A stretch of 64,000 nt of DNA from Owenia fusiformis (Eukaryota > Annelida > Polychaeta > Sabellida > Oweniidae). Made by a program: the position numbers and the translations under genes. Positions 1-9,879 of this stretch are shown one piece after another. The stretch is from NCBI GenBank assembly GCA_903813345.2, contig CAIIXF020000001.1, positions 5,148,001 through 5,212,000 of the forward strand, in the 5' to 3' direction. The notes beneath the pieces are model-generated. The model was not told the DNA's origin and made no database searches. It saw only the letters and a program-made list of their open reading frames with translations. The first letter of the stretch is position 1. Each line of letters begins with the position of its first letter.

Positions 1-47
1 GGAGTTCCCTTTGAACGCCTACCAGATATTCTAAAAGAAGACAATGT

Positions 48-219
48 AATGATACTTTCCTGAAAAAAGCAAGGAAATTGATACATGCCTTCATACTTTA
101 TTTTGAAAAAAAAAATTTTATTGTAAAAAATTGCTATACCTGCACATGTTATTTTCTGGTACAAAATAAAGTATGAAGGCATGTGTCAATTGCCTTCCTT
201 TTTTCAGGAAAGTATCATT
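48..219. repeat. Long inverted repeat (hairpin, about 57-bp arms)
   Basis: The left arm at about 48-104 is repeated in reverse complement at about 163-219 with only a few mismatches, around a 58-base AT-rich centre. No coding content. It ends two bases before the LTR at 221, so the LTR may have inserted next to it. Probably a foldback-type MITE. Confidence 0.75.
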
Positions 220-220
220 A

Positions 221-393
221 TGTAATGACCCGAGGGCGCCCCAGGGGAATGACTAATTAACTAACAACTAACGAGCATAGTGTAACAAGCCAGATAAAGA
301 AATTGAAAGAAAGTGTGCTAAATTCAATGCCCCGCATGGGAATCGAACCTACAGCTGGGCCGTAGTAGCAACTTGCTATCAAGGGTCGTTACA
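221..393 (-). mobile_element. Degenerate solo LTR of the tRNA-bearing TRIM family
   Basis: It starts TGTAATGACC and ends GGTCGTTACA, matching the ends of the copies at 1326, 30580 and 30851. The central stretch ending in the B-box half (GGAATCGAACC on the + strand) is kept, but most of the tRNA-like module has been deleted, so the B-box half joins directly to the ACAGCT flank. No clear target duplication (ATTA on the left, AATG on the right). Strand is that of the related complete element. Confidence 0.7.
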
Positions 394-450
394 AATGTCC
401 TAAATATCAAAAATCCTCAAAATAACCCCACATTTATGGGGGTAAGTTTT
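394..450. repeat. Half copy of the CCCCCATAAATGTGGGG palindrome
   Basis: Matches the right arm of the full palindrome at 8448-8575 (ACAAATGTCC through to CCCCACATTTATGGGGG). Only one arm is present here. Confidence 0.6.
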
Positions 451-1325
451 ACTTACCTTAGATTCTTAGTAATCTATTTAGTATAATATTGTTTCCAAAA
501 TTATTGTCATTTGTGATAATTAGTACTAAAAGTATTTTGAACAGGTCAGCTGCCATTTGCTTGGCCCAATCGTACCAGTCCACAAAAACAGTGAAATCAT
601 ATTGAAAATACCAATAAAACTTTAAATTGAGGCAGATGCGATACAAAGTTACAGTCACCAAGATGAGCTAATTTCAGGCGAGATTCGGGAAATAAAAAGG
701 TAGGTCATTCTTGTTTCCAGTCCTCTTAAATAATCTATGCTCCGGCTTTCGCCAGAAACTTACTTGACGTCCGTGATATTTGGGGGATTTTTACGGGACA
801 TTTCCACAGACAAATGCTCTTATTTAATACAATTGGAAAATATTGAAATCTTTGGATTGATTATGAAAAAACAAGGATTTTCGGTGCATAACCCCATATA
901 CCAAGGGATAGCTCCATATGTCCCCTTTAAAACTGAAAATGTTTTTGCATAGAAAGGCCATTGAAATAAAAAGATATGACCGCTTTTTCCGCCATCTATC
1001 CGAATTTTAAAAAATTTTCAATAGATTTCGAACTCAAGACCACCGCCACAAAAACTCAAATATTTGAAGTGAACCGAATCATTTCTTTATACTTTTTGTA
1101 AAATTATATACACACAAGATAAACAAAATAAAATATAAAATCTGTACATTTTCAGTTTTCACTAGTATTTTCACTATATATTTTCACTATATTGTAGGTC
1201 ATTCAAGACTTTCGAGGGGTGTAAAAAAATCTCAAAAATAATATGTTGTTTTTTTATCCAGAAAAGGGTACTTAATGTGTTAGTCAAATGTCTATAGTAT
1301 CTACCTTTTTAGGGCAAAAGACCTT
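451..1325. other. Intergenic, nothing recognised
   Basis: AT-rich sequence. The short open frames at 458-661 and 737-952 show no family motif, no splice context and no convincing composition. Confidence 0.5.
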
Positions 1326-1534
1326 TGTAACGACCCTTGGGCACGCTCGTCGGGGAGCTGTAGTGTACCGAGCCAGATACTAGACTCGAAAGAGAATGTG
1401 CTAAATTCAATGCCCCATGCGGGAATCGAACCCAGGACCTTCCGCTCTCGAGTCAGACGCTCTACCCCTGAGCCATAAAGGCTAGCCGCTATAGCTGAGA
1501 CTGTAGTAGCGACTTGCTATCGAAGGTCATTGCA
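1326..1534 (-). mobile_element. Solo LTR with intact tRNA-like module and 4-bp target duplication
   Basis: A 209-bp unit with TG...CA ends (TGTAACGACC ... GGTCATTGCA) flanked by a direct CCTT (1322-1325 and 1535-1538). It is the most intact copy of the family seen also at 221, 30580 and 30851. LTR ends, a 4-bp duplication and the complete relative at 30580-31032 support a solo LTR left by LTR-LTR recombination rather than a plain tRNA-SINE. Orientation is inferred from the primer site of the complete element. Confidence 0.8.
1411..1482 (-). other. tRNA-like module inside the solo LTR (pol III A and B boxes)
   Basis: Read on the minus strand, a 72-nt cloverleaf-like sequence has a perfect A box (TGGCTCAGGGG, + strand 1465-1475) and a perfect B box (GGTTCGATTCC, 1422-1432), a D stem GCTC/GAGC, and an anticodon loop CTCGAGA that would place CGA at 34-36. 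The acceptor stem is poor (about five of seven pairs, including G-T) and there is no long variable arm, so it is not a functional serine tRNA. It more likely serves as an internal pol III promoter. It lies sense to the retroelement. Confidence 0.75.
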
Positions 1535-2011
1535 CCTTGGATAAATACCGTTCCTAGCTCCAGAGAGGTGATTTAGTCAAAAATTTGACGAAATGAGATA
1601 TCGAAAACTGGGGGGATAGGAAACAAATCTCACCCGGGACCTAAGATACTAAATAGATAATGATTTTTTTTAAATAAGTGTATTTGAGTTATAAAAATAG
1701 TTTTTCTTGGTAGAGAAGTTCCAGGGAAAAATCCAGAGGGGGGGGTCATCCGATCCAATTGCTTGAAAAATAGAAATCACGCATCAATTTAGGGTGTACT
1801 GTATGATAAAATGACACTCAAATCACGCAATATGTTCATATATTTAAAAAAATCTTTTTATTAAAATGCCAATACGGTAAAAATACATATGATACTTTTT
1901 CAATTTTAGCCAATATTTTTTCCATTAGAAAACACCTTGTGCCACTAGTACTTGCTGTGAACCCCCCCCCCCCCCCATTTCAATAATTTATAACTTAGTT
2001 TATTCATTTAG
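1535..2011. other. Intergenic with a poly-C tract
   Basis: AT-rich DNA with short C and G homopolymers (G tract near 1738, C tract near 1966). No gene recognised. Confidence 0.5.
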
Positions 2012-3140
2012 GACCATGGGGCGCAGATATGTTAGTAAGAATGTGTGAAGGCAGTACTCACAAGAACAGCTGCAAGCTGCCATTGATGAGGTGAAACATG
2101 GGCGTTCCATACATAAGGCTATAGAGGAGCATGGTGTCCCCACTATAACACTGTCTGATGGAAGGTAAGCTTTAGGTATTGTATATTCATTCTTATTTCT
2201 ATATGTATATTCTTTTTGATTGTATGCGCCAATTTTAATTTTAGGTGATGGAAACAAATGGGTTAATGGAAGGCTCGGTGGCAAAATGCTAGATACATTA
2301 TGCAACCCGGAAAGGTAATATATAACATTGTGGTTAAAATTAATTTCAATGCAAGATTACCAGATGTATTTGAACAGTTAATCTGTGAACCCCCCCCCCC
2401 TCAATGCTGTGGGAAATGTTGATGCGAAATTCACTATTTTAAGTTAATGACCCACTGTCCCACTCCCCTCTGCTGTTCAAATACAGATAGCTTTCCAATA
2501 TTTATATTTTGAAATGCTCCCTTAATTGAGTTCAGTTGATTTCAAATTTATCTTCATTAGTCTTTTGGAATTTCAAATTACATTTCCACTACAGATTTAG
2601 TCTTGCAACAAGTCTCTGGTTGCCCCATGATACTATTTACCCAATGGAAAGTTGGTATGAAAGGAAATGAGAAACTTGAGCTTGATGCAAGACCTGTTTA
2701 ATATTTACAGTTTTGTTATTTACATATGTTTGTACCCGTTCTTTTAGTGTAATGGATAGCACGTTTTGCCTAAAGGTGAGAAGGTGTTGGTTCGAATCCA
2801 ACAAGGAACTACAATTAGTAATAAAACAAAACTGTTAATTTTTGTTGAACTGAAATAAAGTTATTGTATCAAATCACCATTTGCTAAAATATTTTTGAAT
2901 CAACTGAACTTCTATGTTATTTCACATGTGGCTAATATTTCCTTAAAATTATTATTAAATTGCATGATCTGATATTGTCTTCAGGATTGGTTTGAAGGCT
3001 TGAAGAAGCGCCATAAGAATATTTTGATCAGAAAGGCCGAAGCATTGACCTCAAACAGGGCAAAAACCTTGAAATTGAAGAGGCACTTAACAGATTCCGC
3101 CTTTGGAGCACTGATGACTAGAAGCCAAAGTTCTTCATGA
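2012..3140 (+). pseudogene. Decayed psq/CENP-B-type (pogo/Tigger/jerky-like) transposase, spliced layout
   Basis: Three exon-like blocks with canonical borders: 2012-2164 (acceptor TTTAG, donor GAAG/GTAAGC), 2245-2314 and 2985-3140. The first encodes a pipsqueak-type helix-turn-helix resembling QLQAAIDEVKHGRSIHKAIE but has an in-frame TGA ten codons after its ATG. The last starts DWFEGLKKRHKNILIRKAEA, the pattern of the second HTH (Tc5/CENP-B type) of pogo transposases, and then loses the frame. No DDE catalytic region is visible. Known for the family: such genes are pogo-superfamily transposases or host genes derived from them. Inference: an old, dead copy; the introns are unusual for a DNA transposon and may mean it came from a domesticated gene. 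Confidence 0.6.
2738..2810 (+). tRNA. tRNA-like sequence, probably a pseudogene
   Basis: A 73-nt cloverleaf: seven-pair acceptor stem GTTCTTT/AAGGAAC (one G-T), perfect A box (TAGTGTAATGG), D stem GTGT/GCAC, perfect B box (GGTTCGAATCC), and a five-pair T stem GTTGG/CCAAC. The anticodon stem is badly paired and the loop position read as CCTAAAG lacks the invariant T33. A tRNA-Arg-type relative or a SINE head are both possible. It sits between exon-like blocks of the transposase pseudogene. Confidence 0.45.
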
Positions 3141-4270
3141 CAGACTATGATGAAAGTAGAAATTCGTGCTATAGAAAATGGTACCATAAAAGTCTTACAC
3201 TAGCTTTAGTTAAATCTAGGGGAGCATCTAAAATTAAATGTAGTATTACTAACTTTATTTGAACAGTTAATCTATGACCCAATAACTGTGTTTTAGAAAT
3301 GTATAATACATTATTTCGAATGTCACACTATATATAAATCTATATCTTTTAAGGCTCATGACCCCCTCTCCCTTGCTGTCACAACTAACATGTCTATGTC
3401 AATGCATACAAATTAGCATTTTTGCTTTAAATTAACATTTCATTCAGAAAACAACAATATGTTGCAAATGGAATGCCTCTGTTCCAAATTAATTTGTGAT
3501 TCAATCATTTTTTCTTCAGTTGATCTGATTATCCCATCGAACGAATTTGTTAAGGAGCGTTATATCTTAACGTACTTTTATCATCCCGAACTCAAACATT
3601 TTGAATACTTATTTCGCGAACGCTTTGTTGAGAATGGATTCAAGATGAACTCAAAATTAATACGTTGAAATGTGTTCTATCATCTTAATGACCACCTCAC
3701 AAATTACTTTGGAAATCAAAGGTGTACGATTTTTGAGACTTTTAATTTTGAATGTTGACTTAGTTACTCGACTTGACTGTTTATCGTGCCATTAAAAAGT
3801 TAAAAAAGAAATTTTAGTACATTTTAGAGTGTGATACTCCGGCGTCGTTTTCAATAGCTTTACTCTTAGCGGTCTGGACTTCAAAGAGAAGTGAAGGTTA
3901 TCCGCAAATGATCATTGCACTTTGGCAACATGCTCCCCCAAGCTGGACAAATATTTCGATGACACCCCGTGAGTACATGTATTTTTATATGGGCGATTTA
4001 TACGTAAACGTTGCCATTTCAATTCATATACTTACTCAACTCTCCACTATTTTACAAATCAGTGTTGTTGAATCAAGTAAATGAGAACCCGATGTCAAAT
4101 CACCTGGTGCCATTCAGAATATATTAATTAAAAAAATTATACAACTGCAATACATTGCCCTGTTGCCACACATGTTCCATTACATATTCATCCACCCTAA
4201 TTAAAATACAGACTGCTAAAGAGTTCAAATTAATTTACAAATATTTCTTATATTTTCTGTTATATAATTA
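3141..4270. other. Intergenic, nothing recognised
   Basis: AT-rich. An open frame at 3459-3668 (69 codons) is compositionally plausible but matches no family I know and has no splice context. Confidence 0.45.
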
Positions 4271-4677
4271 CAGGGTGGTAAAAAACGGCAACCATGTATT
4301 TTCCTCATATTTCTGACATTTAAAGAAATTACAACCTGTTATTTGGCATATTTGTACAACAAGTTCCTACCACCCTACCATTATTCATGACCATCAGACT
4401 GAAAGTCGCAATGTTGCAACACTTTGAACAACATGCCCCAGATGTGGCCATCATCGCGCAGGTTTGCCTACAGTGCAATATTGGCAACTGGAACATGTTG
4501 TTTAAAGTGCTGTAGCATTGTGACTATCAGTCTGAAAGATGAAATATGGTAGGCAAGTGGAAAATTGAATAATGTACATATGTGCCAAATATCAGGGAGT
4601 AATTCCCTAAAATGACAAAGATGATGGTATATATGTATGGGGAAAATAGTGACAGGGCTGCCGTTTTTACCACCCTG
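4271..4677. mobile_element. Mariner-type MITE with TA target duplication
   Basis: A 407-bp element that starts CAGGGTGGTAAAAA and ends in the inverse TTTTTACCACCCTG, flanked by TA on both sides. The two halves are largely reverse complements of each other, giving a near-complete hairpin. Non-coding. The CAGGGTGG termini and TA duplication are typical of Tc1/mariner elements. It lies 129 bp upstream of the gene start at 4806. Confidence 0.85.
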
Positions 4678-4805
4678 TACATAAATGTTACGAATGAAAT
4701 AAGTATCTATTTATAACATGCGACTGAGAAGAAGATAACTTAATTGAACTACGTAATGAACTCAGTTGGTATTCAAGTCATAATGGACAAACACTGAATA
4801 AGAAC

Positions 4806-6601
4806 ATGAAAGCCATCTCGTTTCTCTGGAAATCAAAGAAGAACAGAAAGTAAGTATTCTTTAATTTGTTCGTTTTTTGGGTCAAAAATACTCATACTCA
4901 AACCAAACAATTAATTATTAAAATTACTCATACTCAAACCAAACAATTAATTAATTAAAACATTGCAATATCGATCATATATATAATTAAATCATTAAAA
5001 AATATTCTTTTGGAAATTATTTTAGGAAATCGAAAATACAGGAAACAGCAGTTGACGGGTTTGGTGCCACGCTTTGTCAATCTATAAATAAGTACGACAA
5101 TACCAGTTGTGTTGATGCTTTGACAATCTATGAGAACGATACACCAACAAATACACTGAAGTATCGTGGGGATGCTATCAATCCAAATGTGAGCCAGAAG
5201 TCATCATTAAGAGAAGATCCAAAATTTACTACTAGATTTAGTTTAACACACAAAAGGAAAAGGACTATCAGTAATAACGAATCAAGTATAAGTGTTCGTT
5301 TTGAGGACTTTGACTTCCTAGATGACGAAGACTGTGGACCGTGTAGCACACTTAATGTCGAAGAGAACAACATAATAAGTGAGCGTACACGAGTAAGTTT
5401 CCCGGATCAGGACTTGAATGCAATAATGAATCCATATTATGGTAATCCAGCCTCGGCGGTTCATTATGGTCCACAGCAATCGCTAACGGTATACAATTAT
5501 GGGGGACAAGAACAGCTAGCACCATATCCACAGTGGCAGTATACCCAGGGACAAGGTAGAACACAGGCCAACATGCAACAGTGGTTAGGATGGCGGCAGC
5601 AAATGAACGATCGGTTGGCTACGCAAAGTGTTTCTCGACAGACCATCGGATCAACAATTGAAGATGGATTCGGTGTCCCTCCTATGAATTCTGTTTTAAG
5701 TCAAGTATATCACAAGAATGTAATGCAAACCCCTCTCAGCAAAAAGGATTACTTGATGTATGGACTGCCACGGGTTGCGTTACAAAATCATAATTACTAT
5801 GGAAACAACTATCAATACAACAACAACGCTAAGAAAACACAATATAAACCCCAATGTACTGCAGACATCATTAATCACGAGGTACCCCCAACCACCATGC
5901 ACCCATTGAACGAGGAGGATTCCGACGATGAGTATTCAGGCGGTAGTGAACAGAGCCTCCATATAGGCAGAGCTCCAGCTGTACAGTCCCGATTATTTTC
6001 CAAAACTAGCAGAGCCGCAGCTCGACAACGCCGTGAGGTCCAACCTTCGGCCATCTTTGGAAAACTAGATGCCGATATAAATGATAGAAAACCAATTTCA
6101 CGTTCATCAAGCAAAGTCAGTGAGCTCGCTAAAAGGTTTGATGGCCATCAAAGCGCCATGCCCCGTCGAAGAGGACCTTCAACGAGCACGTGTACATCAA
6201 ATATTGTCCCACAAGGGCCTCCACTTCCCCCGATATTAAGAAGTCACCAGATTCAACATGAAACCAATACAAAAGTGTCATATTCCGACGACGAATCATC
6301 AGAGGATGATAGCATCAGTGACAAACGTGGACAGTCCGTATTCCGCGGAAGGAATTTCAATATTCCCACAATTTCCTCATCCCCCAAGCTCAGACGCCTC
6401 CCTGAACCAAACACAACCCCCGGTGAACCTGAACCAGTATATTTAAAACAACCAAAACGAAATTTTGTCATAGAGAAACCTCGTTTAGAAAAAAAATACC
6501 CACGGATTCCAAGTCCAAATGCGTCTCCTCCGGCAGAGAATGGGAAGAATGATGGCGATGGTTCTATCAAATCACTCACAAACCCATTTGGATGGATGTG
6601 A
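4806..6601 (+). CDS. Uncharacterised 539-residue low-complexity protein, two exons
   Basis: Exons 4806-4849 and 5026-6601. The donor AGAAA/GTAAGT and acceptor ATTTTAG/G join phase 2 to phase 1 exactly, giving an N-terminus MKAISFLWKSKKNRKK followed by one long open exon. I do not recognise the family. What can be seen: a basic N-terminus; an acidic DFDFLDDED patch; a Tyr/Gln/Asn-rich middle; an SSKVSELAKRF segment near residue 377; a proline stretch GPPLPPIL near 410 that could bind SH3, EVH1 or profilin; a Ser/Asp-rich stretch; and the C-terminus TNPFGWM. No membrane segment or enzyme motif, so probably a largely disordered cytoplasmic or nuclear adaptor. The ATG at 4806 is uncertain because its frame stays open back to 4728, so an upstream exon is possible. 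No clear poly(A) signal. Confidence 0.7.
4889..4958. repeat. Two-copy tandem repeat, 35-bp period, in the intron
   Basis: The unit beginning ACTCATACTCAAACCAAACA occurs at about 4890 and again at about 4925, inside the single intron of the gene at 4806-6601. Confidence 0.8.
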
Positions 6602-8362
6602 TTCTGAAATATATTGGAATAATTTTTCGTAACATCAGCTAATATTCAAATTTTTAACATGCTGTTGCACCAAGTCGTTCTAATTAGAATTGAAGTTTAT
6701 AAAATCTGTCACCAGTCTTTGACATACTATAATTGAGTCATTTTCTCCACAATAAGATATTGTTGGGTCTCTACGAAACGATGACGCCAATATGATAGGA
6801 CAAACTTCAGAGTTCAGAGTAACATACGATACTTTATTATAAGTCCAACTATACTATCTATTTACAAGCTGTACATTACTGAGCTACTGTACTGACTAAG
6901 AGACCCAAATGTAACTTCGCATCGTAACTCACTAGAAACTACTCAAAAACTACTATTGTTGGCATGTTGCCAAACCACGATTGGCAACCTGCCAATGACC
7001 AATTTGGCAAAGTGCCAATGAAACTTAATGATCAAATTATTCTAAGTTCTTACTGACATGTCACTGAAAATGGTTAAGTCCAACTGTATGAATGATTAAA
7101 ATTGTCTAAGTCATGAACCACTGGTGTTGAAAAATGACAAAGTCCAGCCCCTTTGGTTGGATGTAAAATGTTTAAGTATTGAGATACAGGCTCGTGAAAA
7201 TAACAGAGTCCAGCTAGTCTGGTTATGAGAAATGACCAAGTGTTGCCTATATGATGAGTGAAAAGAACAGAGTTGTGGCTTTTGGCTTCACTGATTTTGT
7301 TAAGTCTTGATGGACAGCTATTCTGCCATCTTTAGGTAAGAATTGAAACCTAGCATGACTTAGAAAAACCAAACACTATCCTCTAACCGATCCTTCTTTA
7401 AGTCAATGATAATTTTTTTGATCCTAGTAATGTGAAATTTAGTTACTCACTTCGAGAGCCATGTTAGATTTTGAAACTATTATATCAAAATCCAAATAGC
7501 TTTCGCAGGAAGTAAAAATTTAGGATTTCTGATTTTTGAACGGTTCGATATTCTATTTTTAATATTTATTTGACAGACGCCTTAGAACCGGCGGCACACT
7601 AACATAGGTGCGTCACATTTAAAACAATAATTTGTACTAAAAACATTTATACAAGAACTTTTATTTATTTCAAAGGACACTTTAAAAGCCTTATTTGACA
7701 AAATTGTCAAAATTAATTCCATTAGCTTGCCCCCAGTCCATATAAATATATAACATCACCTTACAGGCAATCGGCCGTCATCTGCGCCAAGCCCTATTTA
7801 GAGAGATTTCTTTTCCAAATCTCTTTAAAATTTGGCACATCTCGCGCCTTCGCGATACTTTTCGAGATCTCGACCCCGACCTCTTTCTAGTCAAAAGGGG
7901 ATCCCCTCCATGTAGAATGAATATGGCGACCTGAATTTTCTAAAAGGTAAGAAATTCTTCTTCAATTTGGTGTATAGAACGTTGCGATGCTTTGAAAAGA
8001 AGTATGTTTTTGGAGGGTCCGAACAACGAACATAAATTTTGAGTCGATGAGACCAGAGTACGCTGCAAACCATATCTTCAGCGGGCCATTAAACTTTGGT
8101 GTTCAAAATGGTTGAAATTCGTTTCAAAACATATCGTTTTTCGTTAATTTCAAGTAGTTTTGACGGGGCATCAGGTATCTTTCGAGATATATACGAAATA
8201 AAACCGATAATATGACTTCCGGTTTACCAATTTATCGAATAAATTGAAGGAGTTTGTACTAAAAGCCAAAGTTCTTGATCCGATTTTCAACAAAATTGGA
8301 GACCCTATCTGTTGCAAGACTTATGCCTGGCACAACCGTCAAAATTTGAGACCTTATCTGTT
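6602..8362. other. Intergenic with degenerate short repeats
   Basis: From about 7060 to 7290 there are loosely repeated units of about 60 bp, each with a GTCCA- or AAGTC-type core (for example AAAGTCCAGCCCCTTTGG and AGAGTCCAGCTAGTCTGG). Around 6958-7020 TTGGCA/TGCCAA words recur in both orientations. The block at 6759-6860 read on the minus strand has AATAAAG followed by a CCCAACA end and could be an LTR edge, but I found no partner end. Confidence 0.4.
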
Positions 8363-9138
8363 GCAAGACTTATGCTTGGCACAGCCGTCACCATGTTATA
8401 GTGTTTTTATTAAGTTTCGCAAGGATCCTACCAGGACCGTAGTACCACCCCCATAAATGTGGGGTTATTTTGATGTTTTTTTATATTTAGGACATTTGTT
8501 TGTCAAAATAATTATTTTGAGAAACAAATGTCTTAAATTTAAAAAAAACTCAATATAACCCCACATTTATGGGGGTAGGGATACCGACAATGCTATATTA
8601 TATTGCAAGGCCTGTCGTGACCGTGGTAATGTTAAAGCCTGATATGACCGTGACATTGATATATTATATTGCAAGGCCTGTCATTACCATGGTAATGTAA
8701 AAGCCTTGTATGACTGAGGCAATGGTTGTAAAACCTGTCATGACCGTGGTAATGAGGTTAAAGCACAGTATGACCGTAACAATGGTTATATTAAATTACA
8801 TTTAGTAGCATGAGAATACTGTAATGAAAATTTTCATCGTTTATCTACCTTAAATATGTAAATCTAGACAACTACTACATGTACTACTACTTTAACTCAT
8901 AATTCATTTCAACAAAATGAAATTCTAATTTCATTCAAGAATGTGAACATTGTCACTGTAAAAATAAGGCTTTTACATTACCACGGTCATGATATGCATT
9001 GCAATATAATATAGCATTGTCACGTTTATACCAGCGCTTTCATGATAACAATACCACAGTCATGGCAGGATCCTTGCGAAACTTAAAAACACTTAATAAC
9101 ATGGTGACGGTTGTGCCAGGCATAAGTCTTGCAATAAA
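8363..9138. repeat. Composite inverted repeat with internal short tandem units
   Basis: The outer arms (about 8363-8445 and 9040-9138) share TTGCAAGACTTATGC, GGCACA-CCGTC, AACATG and CGCAAGGATCC in inverse order. The inner arms (about 8585-8660 and 8965-9030) share ATATTATATTGCAA and TGACCGTGGTAATG. Between 8585 and 8800 about four degenerate 60-bp units repeat the ATGACCGTGGTAATG core. A separate palindrome (8448-8575) lies in the left arm. Looks like a non-autonomous foldback element. Confidence 0.7.
8448..8575. mobile_element. Palindromic MITE, CCCCCATAAATGTGGGG ends
   Basis: A 128-bp nearly perfect palindrome running from CCCCCATAAATGTGGGG to CCCCACATTTATGGGGG with an AAATAATTATTTT centre. 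It interrupts the left arm of the larger inverted repeat at 8363-9138, because the corresponding part of the right arm lacks it. A half copy is at 394-450. Confidence 0.75.
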
Positions 9139-9457
9139 TAGCATGTGCAAAATTGAAAGTTTCATGTGTTTTTTAGGTGTGGTCTTCAGATATACTACCA
9201 TATAGTTATGTGATACGAGATGCAGCTATCGATCACTCATCACCATCAAAGGTAATTATCATACTTTTTAAATTGTCTCTCATCAGTCAAACATTCACAC
9301 TTAAGCCAACACATATGTAGGCTTATTTGATTTTAATCATAAGCCTATGTAGATATATTGGCCTAGCCTAATTCATAAATACAATGCTCTTTTGGTAGTA
9401 TGAGTTGGTCCTCAAAAGGGCCATTTTTTGTTGTTGCTCGGCTGGCTTATCTTCTGT

Positions 9458-9735
9458 ATCCACATACATCAGGGGCGGATCTGGGAAACATCAAGGGGGC
9501 GGGCCAAATTTCCAGTCAGAGAAAAAAAATTCTGTGCTCGTGCGGGAAAAATTTTTGGGCCCCTGAAACCTTAAAGCCCAAATTTTGAGGGCCATTTTCT
9601 TCAGAATTTAGTCTTGAATTCAAAAATAATGCCTCAAGGCCCACTTTTTTGGGCCTTAAGGCCTTCTTCGGGCCCAAAATTTTTTTGAGCCCAAAAAATC
9701 TTTGATGATGCCCCCTTCTCGAAATGCTGGGAATG
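9458..9735. repeat. GGGCC-rich dispersed repeat
   Basis: Starts ATCAGGGGCGGATCTGG and is packed with GGGCC/GGCCC and AAATTTTTGGGC words in both orientations, quite unlike the AT-rich flanks. Probably an old non-autonomous repeat inside the intron of the possible transcript. Confidence 0.45.
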
Positions 9736-9879
9736 GCGCACATATGTTATATGCCAGGCTATGGAAATATTTGTTCATGTAATCAATTTCTTATTTCAAA
9801 TTATTACTATTTTTCTTTTTTTCAGGTGGGCCTCAATCCTATTATCATTCATTTGACCAGTGGATGTTGAGAAAAGGCA

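Noticed and set aside
1326-1534. Calling the tRNA-bearing units plain tRNA-SINEs or functional tRNA-Ser genes
   Set aside because: TG...CA ends, 4-bp duplications, a primer site and a purine tract in the complete copy fit LTR elements. The acceptor stem is too poor and there is no long variable arm for tRNA-Ser.
5128-6579. Minus-strand ORFs opposite the 539-residue gene
   Set aside because: Shadows of the real plus-strand frame, which has splice-phase support.
6759-6860. Minus-strand LTR edge (AATAAAG followed by a CCCAACA end)
   Set aside because: No matching second end, primer site or duplication found.
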